Positions 1 to 6,877 are shown, numbered from the stretch's first letter. The stretch: 14,612 bases of DNA from an uncultured Panacagrimonas sp. (GCA_946481265.1 CAMLNE010000066.1:1-14612); one strand, 5' to 3'. A program made the numbers and translations. Notes: generated by a model from the sequence alone, not told the origin.

Positions 1-106
1 TGATGCGCCGTGGCGCGGGTGTTGGAGGCTGAACCTTCAGGCAACCAAGCGCTTCTCGACGGAGTGCACCGCACACGCCAAACCGCACACAACAACGGCG
101 CCTTTG

Positions 107-478
107 CTACTTGAGCATCGACTTGAGATCGGCAAACGGATTGCCGGTCGCAACCGCCGCAGCGTCCGGCGCCGATGACGGGCCACCGCGCGCATCCAGA
201 TACCGCGAATGCTCGTTGTCGTGGCAGTAGAGGCACAGCAGCTCCCAGTTGCTGCCGTCCGGTGGGTTGAAATCGTGGTCGTGGTTGCGGTGGTGGACGG
301 TCAGCTCATGGCGGTTGGCGTGGTTGAACTCGCGTGCGCAGCGGCCGCAGACCCATGGGTACATCTTCATCGCCTGCTCGCGATAGCCGAGATTGCGCTG
401 GTCGGCAGCACGCACCGCGTCGGCGACCACGCGGTCGAGGCGGGCGTGATCGGTGACCTTCCCCTTCTTCGGTGCCAT
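107..478 (-). CDS. yajD: YajD-family HNH nuclease
   Basis: A 123-residue HNH-family protein that closely matches E. coli YajD as recalled. The shared blocks are YPWVCGRC, ELTVHH, DGSNWELLCLYCHDNEH and the C-terminal NPFADLK. Two CxxC pairs (C44/C47 and C82/C85) would bind a structural zinc and bracket the HNH core (H62, H63, H66, with H86 and H90 after the second pair). The family is predicted to cut nucleic acid in the cytoplasm, but its cellular role is not established. The frame is open for 44 codons further upstream. I chose the start at 478 because the homology begins there (MAPKKGKV) and a good ribosome site (AAGGTAAGGA) lies a few bases before it. The gene stands alone and diverges from the flavoenzyme cluster. 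The family call is firm. Confidence 0.93.
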   Translation of the reverse strand: MAPKKGKVTDHARLDRVVADAVRAADQRNLGYREQAMKMYPWVCGRCAREFNHANRHELTVHHRNHDHDFNPPDGSNWELLCLYCHDNEHSRYLDARGGPSSAPDAAAVATGNPFADLKSMLK

Positions 479-724
479 GTTCCTTACCTTGCTCAGAGCT
501 GCTGCATTCTCCCGCCCCGCATGCGCATTGCCAAACGGGGGCGCTTGGCCAGCCGGCATGGCGCCCCGGTACGCACGCGCTTCGCGCCCGGCACGCCCTG
601 GGATTTGCATGCCCCGCGCAAGACAGGGGCCGGCGCACGCGCAGCACCCACATCACGGCTGCCAGGTGCTGTCATGAAGTGAGGCCGCACGCCGGTAGCC
701 ACTTGCGCGCGATCGCAGGCGTCG
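479..724. other. Gene-free spacer upstream of yajD
   Basis: This is the first part of a stretch of about 570 bases (479-1050) without an intact gene. Open frames run through it on both strands, as expected at this GC content, but none shows a recognisable domain or a ribosome site at a credible start. The yajD promoter should lie just right of 478; I see no clear -35/-10 pair. The 11-mer CATCACGGCTG at 651-661 recurs at 736-746 inside the transporter remnant, possibly by chance. Confidence 0.5.
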
Positions 725-804
725 CTGCTCGTCCGCATCACGGCTGTGAGCATCCAGCTGTTCGAGAGCCTGGCGCACGCATGCCGACCGGGTTCCTGCT
801 CTGG
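725..804 (+). pseudogene. Remnant of an MFS transporter 3' end
   Basis: A short decayed fragment resembling the tail of the intact MFS gene at 4683-5867. Bases 737-760 match 5736-5759 with one mismatch in 24 and encode the same eight residues (ITAVSIQL, residues 352-359 of the intact protein). Past that point the similarity continues through GCGCA, TGCCGA, CG, GT and CCTGCT in the same order. The reading frame changes in between: one frame gives ITAVSIQL and another gives MPTGFLLW, which corresponds to VPIEYLLL of the intact protein. The fragment is therefore frameshifted and non-functional. The left edge is vague. It abuts the dehydrogenase remnant on the opposite strand, so two convergent genes seem to have collapsed here. 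Confidence 0.65.
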
Positions 805-922
805 CAGGTTGACGATGTCGCCGCCGTGGCCCTGCCCCGGAGCGCACATCGATCGCTTCGTTGCGAGCCGATTCACGTGCCCGTCATATTGACGTTCCAG
901 CAGGCGTCGGTTTCGTCATGGG
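805..922 (-). pseudogene. Remnant of a short-chain dehydrogenase/reductase
   Basis: A degraded internal piece of an SDR gene, clearly related to the SDR at 10174-10966. Bases 862-909 match 10574-10621 at 43 of 48 positions, and 805-834 match the corresponding bases from 10519 with three mismatches. Read on the minus strand it gives DACWNVNMTGT, then a stop where the relative has Trp, then IGSQ, and after small indels HGGDIVNL where the relative has RGGNIINL. This corresponds to about residues 114-150 of an SDR. The NAD(P)-binding start and the YxxxK catalytic part are absent. With a stop and frameshifts it cannot be expressed as an enzyme. Its right edge falls just before the -35 box of the flavoenzyme promoter. 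Confidence 0.8.
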
Positions 923-926
923 CCGC

Positions 927-955
927 TTGACAGCAGGGCGTTCCTGGCTTACTGA
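927..955 (+). promoter_or_regulatory. Candidate sigma70 promoter of the oxidoreductase gene
   Basis: A perfect -35 hexamer, TTGACA, lies at 927-932. A 17-base spacer leads to a weak -10 region (TACTGA, 950-955), which overlaps the left arm of the palindrome at 949-970. A protein bound to that palindrome would cover the -10 and the start point, as expected for repression. The -35 is convincing; the -10 is not. Confidence 0.5.
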
Positions 956-970
956 TAGAACACTCATTAG
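949..970. promoter_or_regulatory. LuxR/HapR-type operator, copy 1
   Basis: An imperfect palindrome with 8-base arms and a 6-base centre: TTACTGAT-AGAACA-CTCATTAG. It shares its layout and most arm positions with the palindrome at 2507-2528, and both contain TGATA-N6-TCATTAG. Against the Vibrio LuxR/SmcR consensus as I recall it (TTATTGAT-AAATTT-ATCAATAA) it matches at 14 of 22 positions. It lies 80 bases before the chosen start of the oxidoreductase gene and overlaps the -10 region. The probable binder is the TetR-type protein encoded at 4016-4651. Confidence 0.6.
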
Positions 971-1050
971 CGTGAAGCATGACGCCGGCGGGCCGGATGC
1001 AGACCGCCGGATCCGTCATCCGTGGATGGATCACTTCCGGTGCGGTGAAC

Positions 1051-2457
1051 ATGAAGACCATCGAGACCGATTACCTGATCGTCGGTGCCGGGGCTGCCGG
1101 CATGGCCTTTGCCGATGCCCTGATCTCGGCAGGTGACGCTGACATGGTGATGGTCGACCGGAAGCACCAGCCCGGCGGTCATTGGAATGACGCCTATCCC
1201 TTCGTGAAGCTGCACCAGCCTTCCGCCATCTACGGCGTGAATTCGATGAGGCTCGGCGCCGATGGCATCGACGCGGTCGGCACGGACGCCGGGCTCTACG
1301 AGCGGGCCGGTGCGGCGGAGATCTGCGGGTACTTCCAGAAGGTGCTGGAAAGCGTCCTGCTGCCATCCGGAAGGGTCCGGTTCTTCGGAATGGCCGACTA
1401 CACCGGCCGCTCGGGCGACGGGCACAGCTTCGTGTCCCGATTGACCGGGGAGGTCACGCACGTACGCGTCCGACGCAAGCTCGTCGATACCACCTATTTG
1501 CAGGTCTCGGTACCCGCGACGCATGCCCTTCCGTTCGAGGTCGATGCGGGAGCCCGCGTGATTCCGGTCGGCGATCTGGTTCACCAGGCCGGTCCCGCGA
1601 GGGGATACACGATCCTGGGAGGCGGCAAGACCGCCATGGACGCCTGCTACTGGCTTCTGAGTGGCGGCATCGATCCGGACCGGATCACGTGGATCCGTCC
1701 CCGGGACTCCTGGGTTCTTCCCCGGACGTCGTTCCAGCCGCGAGCCCTGATGGCCGGCACCATCGCGGACTTCGACCGCGGTGTGGAAGCGCTCGCCGAC
1801 GCGAGCGACCTCGAAGACCTTCTGTGTCGCCTCGAGGAGGGCGGACTCCTGCAGCGCCTGGATCGAAGCGTGGTCCCGACGATGTTTCGCGGGGCGATCA
1901 TGAGCAGCGCAGAACTCGAGGCCCTGAAGTCCATCACCCGCGTGGTCCGCAAAGGCCGCATCCGGCGTATCGGCACGAACCGGATCGTCCTCGAGAAGGG
2001 CGAGCTTGCGACCGACACCCGGCAGGTCCACGTCGACTGCTCCGCCTCGGGATTCAGCTCCAACCCCGAGCTGCCGATCTACGCAGCAGACCGGATCACG
2101 CTGCAGGGACTGGTCGGCGGCTTCACGACCTTCAGCTCCGCATTGATCGGCTTCGTCGAGGCCGCGCGCGGGGATGACGCGGAGAAGAACCGCCTGCTGG
2201 CACCGGTCTCTCCGCTGAATGCTCCGGCCGACTGGATCGGGGCATACCGCGGCCTTCTGCGGGTGTCGGCGCTGCAGGGCGGCGCAGGGGGCACCGACCT
2301 GGCCGACTGGCTTGAACACGCGCGGCTGAACCTGACGATGGGCCTGGGCCAGGTCATGCAGGATGCGGCCGTCGCGGCGCACCTCGGACGGATCGGAAAC
2401 AACACGACCCGCGCGATGACGAACGCGCAGCACCTGCTGGGCGCGAGGGAAGCCTGA
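1051..2457 (+). CDS. FMO-like FAD/NAD(P)-dependent oxidoreductase
   Basis: A 468-residue cytoplasmic flavoprotein with two dinucleotide-binding motifs. The first, GAGAAG at residues 12-17 after a beta strand, binds FAD; the second, GGGKTAMDA at 190-198, is the probable NAD(P)H site. PGGHWNDAYPFVKLHQPS (41-58) resembles the GGxW region of flavin monooxygenases of the FMO/Baeyer-Villiger type, so hydroxylation or oxygen insertion is plausible, but the substrate is unknown. The frame is open from an ATG at 979; I chose 1051 because the first Rossmann strand starts there (MKTIETDYLIVGAGAAG), although its ribosome site is weak. It is the first gene of the cluster and has its own promoter and operator. 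A plain reductase or dehydrogenase of the same fold is possible. Confidence 0.8.
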   Translation: MKTIETDYLIVGAGAAGMAFADALISAGDADMVMVDRKHQPGGHWNDAYPFVKLHQPSAIYGVNSMRLGADGIDAVGTDAGLYERAGAAEICGYFQKVLESVLLPSGRVRFFGMADYTGRSGDGHSFVSRLTGEVTHVRVRRKLVDTTYLQVSVPATHALPFEVDAGARVIPVGDLVHQAGPARGYTILGGGKTAMDACYWLLSGGIDPDRITWIRPRDSWVLPRTSFQPRALMAGTIADFDRGVEALADASDLEDLLCRLEEGGLLQRLDRSVVPTMFRGAIMSSAELEALKSITRVVRKGRIRRIGTNRIVLEKGELATDTRQVHVDCSASGFSSNPELPIYAADRITLQGLVGGFTTFSSALIGFVEAARGDDAEKNRLLAPVSPLNAPADWIGAYRGLLRVSALQGGAGGTDLADWLEHARLNLTMGLGQVMQDAAVAAHLGRIGNNTTRAMTNAQHLLGAREA

Positions 2458-2506
2458 TTCCGGCCGATAGCGATGATGACCGCGCGGGCGTGATAGCAAA
2501 CATCTC

Positions 2507-2528
2507 CTAATGATATTTTCATCATTAG
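2507..2528. promoter_or_regulatory. LuxR/HapR-type operator, copy 2
   Basis: A perfect inverted repeat with 8-base arms and a 6-base centre: CTAATGAT-ATTTTC-ATCATTAG. It lies in an AT-rich island in the 104-base gap between the two flavoenzyme genes, ending 33 bases before the chosen monooxygenase start. It matches the recalled Vibrio LuxR/SmcR operator consensus at 15 of 22 positions and shares its layout with the copy at 949-970. A weak promoter may overlap it (GTGATA at 2490-2495, GATATT at 2512-2517). Confidence 0.7.
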
Positions 2529-2561
2529 CATTCAATGCCGACCGACAAGAGGACGAGTGCC

Positions 2562-3953
2562 ATGAAGCAGATCCACCTGAACGGTTTCACCCAGGCGTGC
2601 ATCGGACACCACTCGGAAGGACAGTGGAAGAATCCCCTGCACCGTGTGCGGACGGGCTACCGGAGCCTGCAGTACTGGACGCAACTGGCGCAGACGCTCG
2701 AACGCGGCTGCTTCGATTCGCTGTTCCTGGCCGACGTGCACGGGACCTACAGCGTCTATCGAGGCTCGAACCGCGATGCGATCTCGCAGGGTGTGCAGTT
2801 TCCGGGTCTGGATCCCACCTTGCTGATCCCTGCGATGGCCGGGTGCACCCGTCATCTGGGCTTTGCCTGCACTTACAGCACCACCTACTTCCCGCCGTAT
2901 CACACCGCCAAGCTGTTCTCGACCCTGGACCACCTGACCGAGGGGCGCGTGGCCTGGAACATCGTGACCTCGTACCTGGCCGATGCCCTGGCCAACTTCG
3001 GGATCCAGGACGACCTGTCCCACGATCAGCGCTATGACCGCGCCGATGAGTACATGGAGGTGGTCTACAAGCTGTGGGAACACTCGTGGGACGAGGATGC
3101 CTTCGTCTGTGACCCTGCCCGCGAGATCCTCGTCGATCCGGACAGGGTCCACACGATCGACCATGCCGGTCGCTGGTTCAACGTGAAAGGCCCCCACATG
3201 TGCGAGCCCTCGCCGCAGCGCACGCCGGTGCTGTTCCAGGCCGGCGCTTCCGGTCGCGGACAGGGCTTTGCCGGCAAGCACGCGGAGGCCGTGTTCATGG
3301 TGTCACCGACCATGGCGGCCGCCGCCGATGACGTGCGCAAGCTGCGCGCCGCCGCCATCGCGGCCGGCCGTCAGGGCGACGATATCCAGGTCAATCAGGG
3401 GGTCGCGGTGGTCGTCGCGCCGACCGACGAGGAGGCCCGCATGCGCGAGCGCACGCTGCGGTCGTATGCGAGTCGCGATGCCGTGCTTGCTCTCTTCTGC
3501 GGCTGGACGGGCATCGACCTGTCAGCGGTGCCGCCGGGGCAGCCGGTCGGGAAGATCGAGTCCAAGGCGATCCAGTCGATGCAGAACTACTTCGCCAAGT
3601 TCGATGCTGCGCGCGAGTGGACGCTCGAGTCGATGGCCGACTTCATGGCGATCGGCAGCATCATGCCCAAGATCGTCGGCAGTCCCACCACGGTGGCCGA
3701 CCAGCTGGAGGAGTGGATCGACCAGACCGGGCTCGACGGCTTCAATCTGCACGCGGTCCCGCAACCCACGGGCTTCGAGGATTTCGTCAACCTCGTCGTT
3801 CCCGAACTGCAGCGCCGCGGTCGCGTTCGTACCGCGTACGAGGGCAGCACGCTGCGTGAGCGGATCTTTGGCGTTGGCCATCGCCGCCTGCCCGGGCGCC
3901 ACCCCGCGCAGCGCGTGGCAACGCGCGCCCCCCATGCCAGGGCCGCGCCGTGA
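2562..3953 (+). CDS. NtaA/SnaA/DszA-family FMN-dependent monooxygenase
   Basis: A 463-residue enzyme of the bacterial luciferase-like (LLM) superfamily, in the branch that includes nitrilotriacetate monooxygenase A, pristinamycin synthase A and dibenzothiophene-sulfone monooxygenase DszA. Blocks shared with DszA in order: LERGCFDSLFLAD, TYFPPYH, FSTLDHLTEGRVAWNIVTS, HDQRYDRADEY and VLFQAGASGRG. Such enzymes use FMNH2 from a separate flavin reductase to oxidise a substrate, often cleaving C-N or C-S bonds; no reductase gene is visible in this window. An ATG at 2535 is in frame, but the one at 2562 has the ribosome site (AAGAGGA, about 8 bases away) and starts the homology. The last 25 or so residues are Arg/Pro/Ala-rich and extend past the family's usual end. 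Family firm, substrate unknown. Confidence 0.92.
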   Translation: MKQIHLNGFTQACIGHHSEGQWKNPLHRVRTGYRSLQYWTQLAQTLERGCFDSLFLADVHGTYSVYRGSNRDAISQGVQFPGLDPTLLIPAMAGCTRHLGFACTYSTTYFPPYHTAKLFSTLDHLTEGRVAWNIVTSYLADALANFGIQDDLSHDQRYDRADEYMEVVYKLWEHSWDEDAFVCDPAREILVDPDRVHTIDHAGRWFNVKGPHMCEPSPQRTPVLFQAGASGRGQGFAGKHAEAVFMVSPTMAAAADDVRKLRAAAIAAGRQGDDIQVNQGVAVVVAPTDEEARMRERTLRSYASRDAVLALFCGWTGIDLSAVPPGQPVGKIESKAIQSMQNYFAKFDAAREWTLESMADFMAIGSIMPKIVGSPTTVADQLEEWIDQTGLDGFNLHAVPQPTGFEDFVNLVVPELQRRGRVRTAYEGSTLRERIFGVGHRRLPGRHPAQRVATRAPHARAAP

Positions 3954-4015
3954 GCAGGCGGTGAGTCCAATGGAAGCCGCTACCATCCACAGACAACAAC
4001 GGAGCTCGAAAACCG

Positions 4016-4651
4016 GTGAAGCCGCGGCAGCCTCGGCCCGTCTCGTCGACGGGAGCAAAGAGAACCACCCGAAAGCGTCTTTTACCGGAGGAGCGCCGCG
4101 AGCAGCTGGTACGGTTCGGCGTCGCCGCTGCTGCGGAAAAGGGTCTCGGCCGACTGGTCCATGCCGACGTGGCAGCGGCCGCCGGCGTATCGACACCCAC
4201 GGCCTTCCTGTACTTCCGCGACCGCGAAGCGCTGCTGCGCGCGGTGATTGCGGAGGTCGACCGCTTCTATCGCGAGATCGCCCGGCGTGCCCACGACCCG
4301 GCGCTGTCGCCCCTGGAACGGGTACGCCGGCACTTGCTGACCTTCGCCGATTCGATCGAGACGGATCGCGCGTATGCGATCGTATGGCTGGAATGGACCA
4401 CGATGTTCCGCAACGAGTACGGGCTGTGGGATGCGTTCGTCGACTTCCAGGAACACATCATCTCGCGCCTGGAAAAGAGCATTCGCCGCTGCCAGGCCGA
4501 CGGTTCGGTTCCATCGCAGGTGTCGGCCGCGGACAGTGCGCGCCTGATCACGGCCGGCGCCTATGCGTTGACGCAACTCAAGATCATGAAGCGGCGAAAG
4601 AACGTCGCCGAACGATTTGCGGAGCACATCCTGGCGCAGGCCCTGACCTGA
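4016..4651 (+). CDS. TetR-family regulator of the LuxR/HapR/SmcR type
   Basis: A 211-residue DNA-binding protein with a GTG start (GGAG lies 11 bases before it). The N-terminal helix-turn-helix region has the LuxR/HapR signature rather than a generic TetR one: RLLPEERREQL (21-31), GLGRLVHADVA (43-53), VSTPTAFLYFRDREAL (58-73). Recalled Vibrio counterparts are GIGRGGHADIA and VSVATVFNYFPTRED. In the ligand domain VWLEWTTMFRNE (123-134) parallels VWFEWSASTRDE. Vibrio members are quorum-sensing master regulators that bind 22-bp palindromes with 8-6-8 layout, and two such palindromes occur in this cluster (949-970, 2507-2528). It follows the monooxygenase by 62 bases and precedes the transporter by 31, so it probably controls itself through the second site. 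This is not the AHL-binding LuxR of V. fischeri. No autoinducer synthase is in the window. Confidence 0.88.
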   Translation: MKPRQPRPVSSTGAKRTTRKRLLPEERREQLVRFGVAAAAEKGLGRLVHADVAAAAGVSTPTAFLYFRDREALLRAVIAEVDRFYREIARRAHDPALSPLERVRRHLLTFADSIETDRAYAIVWLEWTTMFRNEYGLWDAFVDFQEHIISRLEKSIRRCQADGSVPSQVSAADSARLITAGAYALTQLKIMKRRKNVAERFAEHILAQALT

Positions 4652-4657
4652 GGTTCC

Positions 4658-4669
4658 GCGGACGTCCGC
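4658..4669. repeat. 12-bp perfect palindrome between regulator and transporter
   Basis: GCGGACGTCCGC is a perfect 12-base palindrome in the 31-base gap between the regulator stop and the transporter start. It has no loop, so it is not a terminator, and it does not resemble the two 22-bp operators. At this GC content it may be chance. Confidence 0.25.
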
Positions 4670-4682
4670 AGGCAGCGCGCGC

Positions 4683-5867
4683 ATGAACACGGACGTCGGG
4701 CAACGGCCCGGCTGGATCCTGCCCGTGATCGTCATCGCGCAGTTCGCCTGCACCTCGCTGTGGTTCGCCGGCAATGCCGTGCTGCCGGATCTGCGGCCGC
4801 TGTGGCAGCTCTCGCAGGACCAGGAGAGCATGCTCCTGGCGGCGGTCCAGATCGGCTTCGTCGTGGGCACCCTGACGTTCGCGATCCTGTCGATCTCGGA
4901 TCGCTTCCAGGCGCCGCAGGTGTTCTTCTGCTGCGCGATCCTGGGCGCGGCGGCGAACGCGTCGATGGTCGTCGCGCAGGGATTCGGGCAGCTTGTCGCG
5001 GCCCGGGTGCTGACCGGATTCTTCCTGGCCGGCATCTACCCGGTGGGCATGAAGATCGCCGCTTCGTGGTGCGCCGCGGGATTGGGGCGGGCACTCGGAT
5101 ACCTGGTGGGCGCGCTGGTGCTGGGAACCGCGCTTCCACACCTGCTGCGTGGCCTGGGCGCCGATGTCGCGTGGACGCCGGTGCTGCTCATGTGCTCGGC
5201 GGCCGCGGTTGCAGGCGGCCTCGCCATCCTCCTGCTGGTGCCGACGGGACCCCATCTTCCGGCGCGTTCGCCGTTCCGGCTCGACGCCTTGCCGGCAATC
5301 TTCCGCGTACCGCGCTTGCGTGCCGCTGCGTTCGGCTACTTCGGCCACATGTGGGAGCTCTACGCGTTGTGGGCCTTCCTGCCCTTGCTGATCCAGCGTT
5401 ACACCGAACGGGCGGGCCTGGCCGATGCCAACGTATCGCTCGCCGTGTTCGGCGCCATTGCCGTGGGCGCGGTCGGCTGTGTCGTCGGAGGCGAACTCGT
5501 TATCCGATACGGCAGCGCGCGGGTTGCACTCTTCCAGCTGCTGGTCTCGGGCATCGCCTGCCTGACCATTCCGTTGGCGTTCCACGCCGGGCCGACGGTG
5601 TTCCTGGTCTTCCTCGCGATCTGGGGAGTGACCGTGGTGGGAGATTCGCCCCAGTTTTCCAGCCTGGTCGGGGCCAATGCACCGCGTGAGTACGTCGGCA
5701 CCGCGTTCACGATCGTGAACTGCATCGGATTCGCGATCACGGCGGTGAGCATCCAGCTGATCGGCCATTTCAGCGCAGGGGTGCCGATCGAGTACCTGCT
5801 GCTCGTGCTCGCTGCCGGTCCCCTCGTCGGCCTGATCTCGGCAAGGCCGCTCCTGCGGCCGGGTTGA
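4683..5867 (+). CDS. Major facilitator superfamily transporter
   Basis: A 394-residue inner-membrane protein made almost entirely of hydrophobic segments, consistent with 12 helices in two halves of six. The first helix is about residues 11-34. After helix 2 comes SDRFQAPQ, a degenerate form of the MFS loop motif (GxxxDRxGRR), and GFFLAGIYPVGMKIAASW lies in the helix 4-5 region. A short cytoplasmic loop (about 188-210) separates the halves. It probably moves the substrate or product of the two flavoenzymes, as import or efflux. It starts 31 bases after the regulator and is likely cotranscribed with it; the ribosome site is weak, so coupling may matter. A decayed relative of its tail lies at 725-804. 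The substrate cannot be predicted. Confidence 0.88.
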   Translation: MNTDVGQRPGWILPVIVIAQFACTSLWFAGNAVLPDLRPLWQLSQDQESMLLAAVQIGFVVGTLTFAILSISDRFQAPQVFFCCAILGAAANASMVVAQGFGQLVAARVLTGFFLAGIYPVGMKIAASWCAAGLGRALGYLVGALVLGTALPHLLRGLGADVAWTPVLLMCSAAAVAGGLAILLLVPTGPHLPARSPFRLDALPAIFRVPRLRAAAFGYFGHMWELYALWAFLPLLIQRYTERAGLADANVSLAVFGAIAVGAVGCVVGGELVIRYGSARVALFQLLVSGIACLTIPLAFHAGPTVFLVFLAIWGVTVVGDSPQFSSLVGANAPREYVGTAFTIVNCIGFAITAVSIQLIGHFSAGVPIEYLLLVLAAGPLVGLISARPLLRPG

Positions 5868-5892
5868 GGCCGTTGGGCAACAGCGAAGGGAG

Positions 5893-6066
5893 ATGACCGG
5901 GTGCACCGCTGCCGCCACGCGCGACCACAAGGCCGATTGGAACATCGCGCCCGCCGATGCCGAAGCGCACTACTATCGGCAGCGGCAGCCCTGCGGCTGC
6001 CAGCGCGATTCAAATCGAACGCCCTCCAGTTACCGGGGCGGTTCAAGCCGAACCGAACGACCCTGA
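5893..6066 (+). CDS. Possible 57-residue ORF before the methyltransferase
   Basis: A short open frame fills most of the 209-base gap between transporter and methyltransferase. It begins ATGACCGGGTGC directly after GAAGGGAG, a good ribosome sequence but with almost no spacing, and stops at TGA 6064-6066, which overlaps the methyltransferase ribosome site. The middle reads DHKADWNIAPADAEAHYY, which looks protein-like, but the rest is Arg/Cys/Ser-rich and I recognise no family. It could be a leader peptide, a gene remnant or chance. Confidence 0.2.
   Translation: MTGCTAAATRDHKADWNIAPADAEAHYYRQRQPCGCQRDSNRTPSSYRGGSSRTERP
5984..6001 (+). terminator. Hairpin between transporter and methyltransferase
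   Basis: GGCAGCC-CTGC-GGCTGCC forms a 7-bp GC-rich stem with a 4-base loop, about 115 bases after the transporter stop. No T-run follows, so an intrinsic terminator is doubtful. It may reduce read-through into the methyltransferase gene. Confidence 0.3.
6009..6053 (+). repeat. Two 12-base direct repeats before the methyltransferase
   Basis: TTCAAATCGAAC (6009-6020) and TTCAAGCCGAAC (6042-6053) match at 10 of 12 positions and are 33 bases apart, about three turns of the helix on the same face. They lie just upstream of the methyltransferase ribosome site and could be an activator site; nothing identifies the binder. Confidence 0.25.
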
Positions 6067-6076
6067 GGACATACGC

Positions 6077-6877
6077 ATGTCGAACGATCCCTTCAGCCAG
6101 TTCAAGGCCGGGCAGCGCGAGGCCTGGGCACTATTCGCGCCGGTAGCGACCTTCACCACGCCCTCGGCCGCGAGCCTCGTCGACTTTGCCTGCGTGCGCC
6201 CAGGGGATGCGGTGCTGGATGTCGCCTGCGGGACGGGTGTCGTGGCGGTCACGGCCGCCTTGCGCGGCGCCGTGACGCGTGGCCTGGACATGTCACCCGT
6301 CCTGCTCGAGGACGCCGCGCGGAATGCCGCCGTGGTCGACGCGAGCATCGAGTTCACTGAAGGCGATGCCGAGGCCCTGCCTTATGCCGATGCCAGTTTC
6401 GACGTGGTGCTGAGCCAGTTCGGGCACATCTTTGCGCCGCGGCCCCAGGTCGCAACGGCCGAGATGCTCCGCGTCCTCAAACCGGGCGGCAGGATCGCGT
6501 TCTCGACCTGGCCGCCCGAGCTGATGGTCGGCAGCATGTTCACGCTCACGGGGCGCTATCTGCCCGGCCCGGCCGATGCGGCGCCGCCACCGCGATGGGG
6601 AGATCCCGCGGTCGTGCGGCAGCGTCTGGGCGATGCGGTGCAGGAGGTGGAGTTCGAGTACGACGACATGCTGATGCCCGCGCTGAGCCCCAGGCATTAC
6701 CGGGTCAACATGGAGCGGACGGCAGGTCCGGTCATCAAGCTCGTCCAGGCACTGAAAGACGAGCCGGAGCGGCTGGCGCAGTTCCGTCTTGAGATGGAGG
6801 CACTGATTGCGCGCTTTTTTGCGCGCAACCGCGTGCGACAGACCTTTCTGATGACGCGGGCGATCAAGCGCCGATAG
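6077..6877 (+). CDS. Class I SAM-dependent methyltransferase
   Basis: A 266-residue soluble methyltransferase. Motif I is VLDVACGTG (46-54), the acidic residue of motif II sits in GLDMSP (69-74), and motif III/IV is EGDAEALPYADASFDVVLSQFG, followed by EMLRVLKPGGRIAFSTW. This is the UbiE/Methyltransf_11 type, which transfers a methyl group from SAM to a small molecule; the acceptor is unknown. The open frame extends 40 codons upstream, but the ATG at 6077 has TGAGGA 6-7 bases before it and begins the homology. The 209-base gap before it makes membership in the flavoenzyme operon uncertain. Near its 3' end, 6807-6828 is an inverted repeat (TTGCGCGC, six T, GCGCGCAA) encoding part of IARFFARNR. 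Confidence 0.88.
   Translation: MSNDPFSQFKAGQREAWALFAPVATFTTPSAASLVDFACVRPGDAVLDVACGTGVVAVTAALRGAVTRGLDMSPVLLEDAARNAAVVDASIEFTEGDAEALPYADASFDVVLSQFGHIFAPRPQVATAEMLRVLKPGGRIAFSTWPPELMVGSMFTLTGRYLPGPADAAPPPRWGDPAVVRQRLGDAVQEVEFEYDDMLMPALSPRHYRVNMERTAGPVIKLVQALKDEPERLAQFRLEMEALIARFFARNRVRQTFLMTRAIKRR

Noticed and set aside
20..75. Sequence with CTTCAGGCAA recalling part of a glycine riboswitch aptamer
   Set aside because: Only a few conserved bases are present, the second half is missing, and no glycine-related gene follows.
967..2535. A 522-codon open frame on the minus strand opposite the FAD oxidoreductase
   Set aside because: It is a compositional shadow in GC-rich DNA: no family motif, no ribosome site, and the plus-strand frame has two Rossmann motifs.
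2535..2561. Upstream ATG at 2535 as start of the FMN monooxygenase
   Set aside because: It lies 7 bases after the palindrome with no ribosome site, while the ATG at 2562 has AAGAGGA and begins the family homology.
4016..4651. Reading the regulator as an acyl-homoserine-lactone LuxR protein
   Set aside because: It has a TetR-type N-terminal helix-turn-helix and no AHL-binding domain; the resemblance is to V. harveyi LuxR/HapR, an unrelated protein with the same name.
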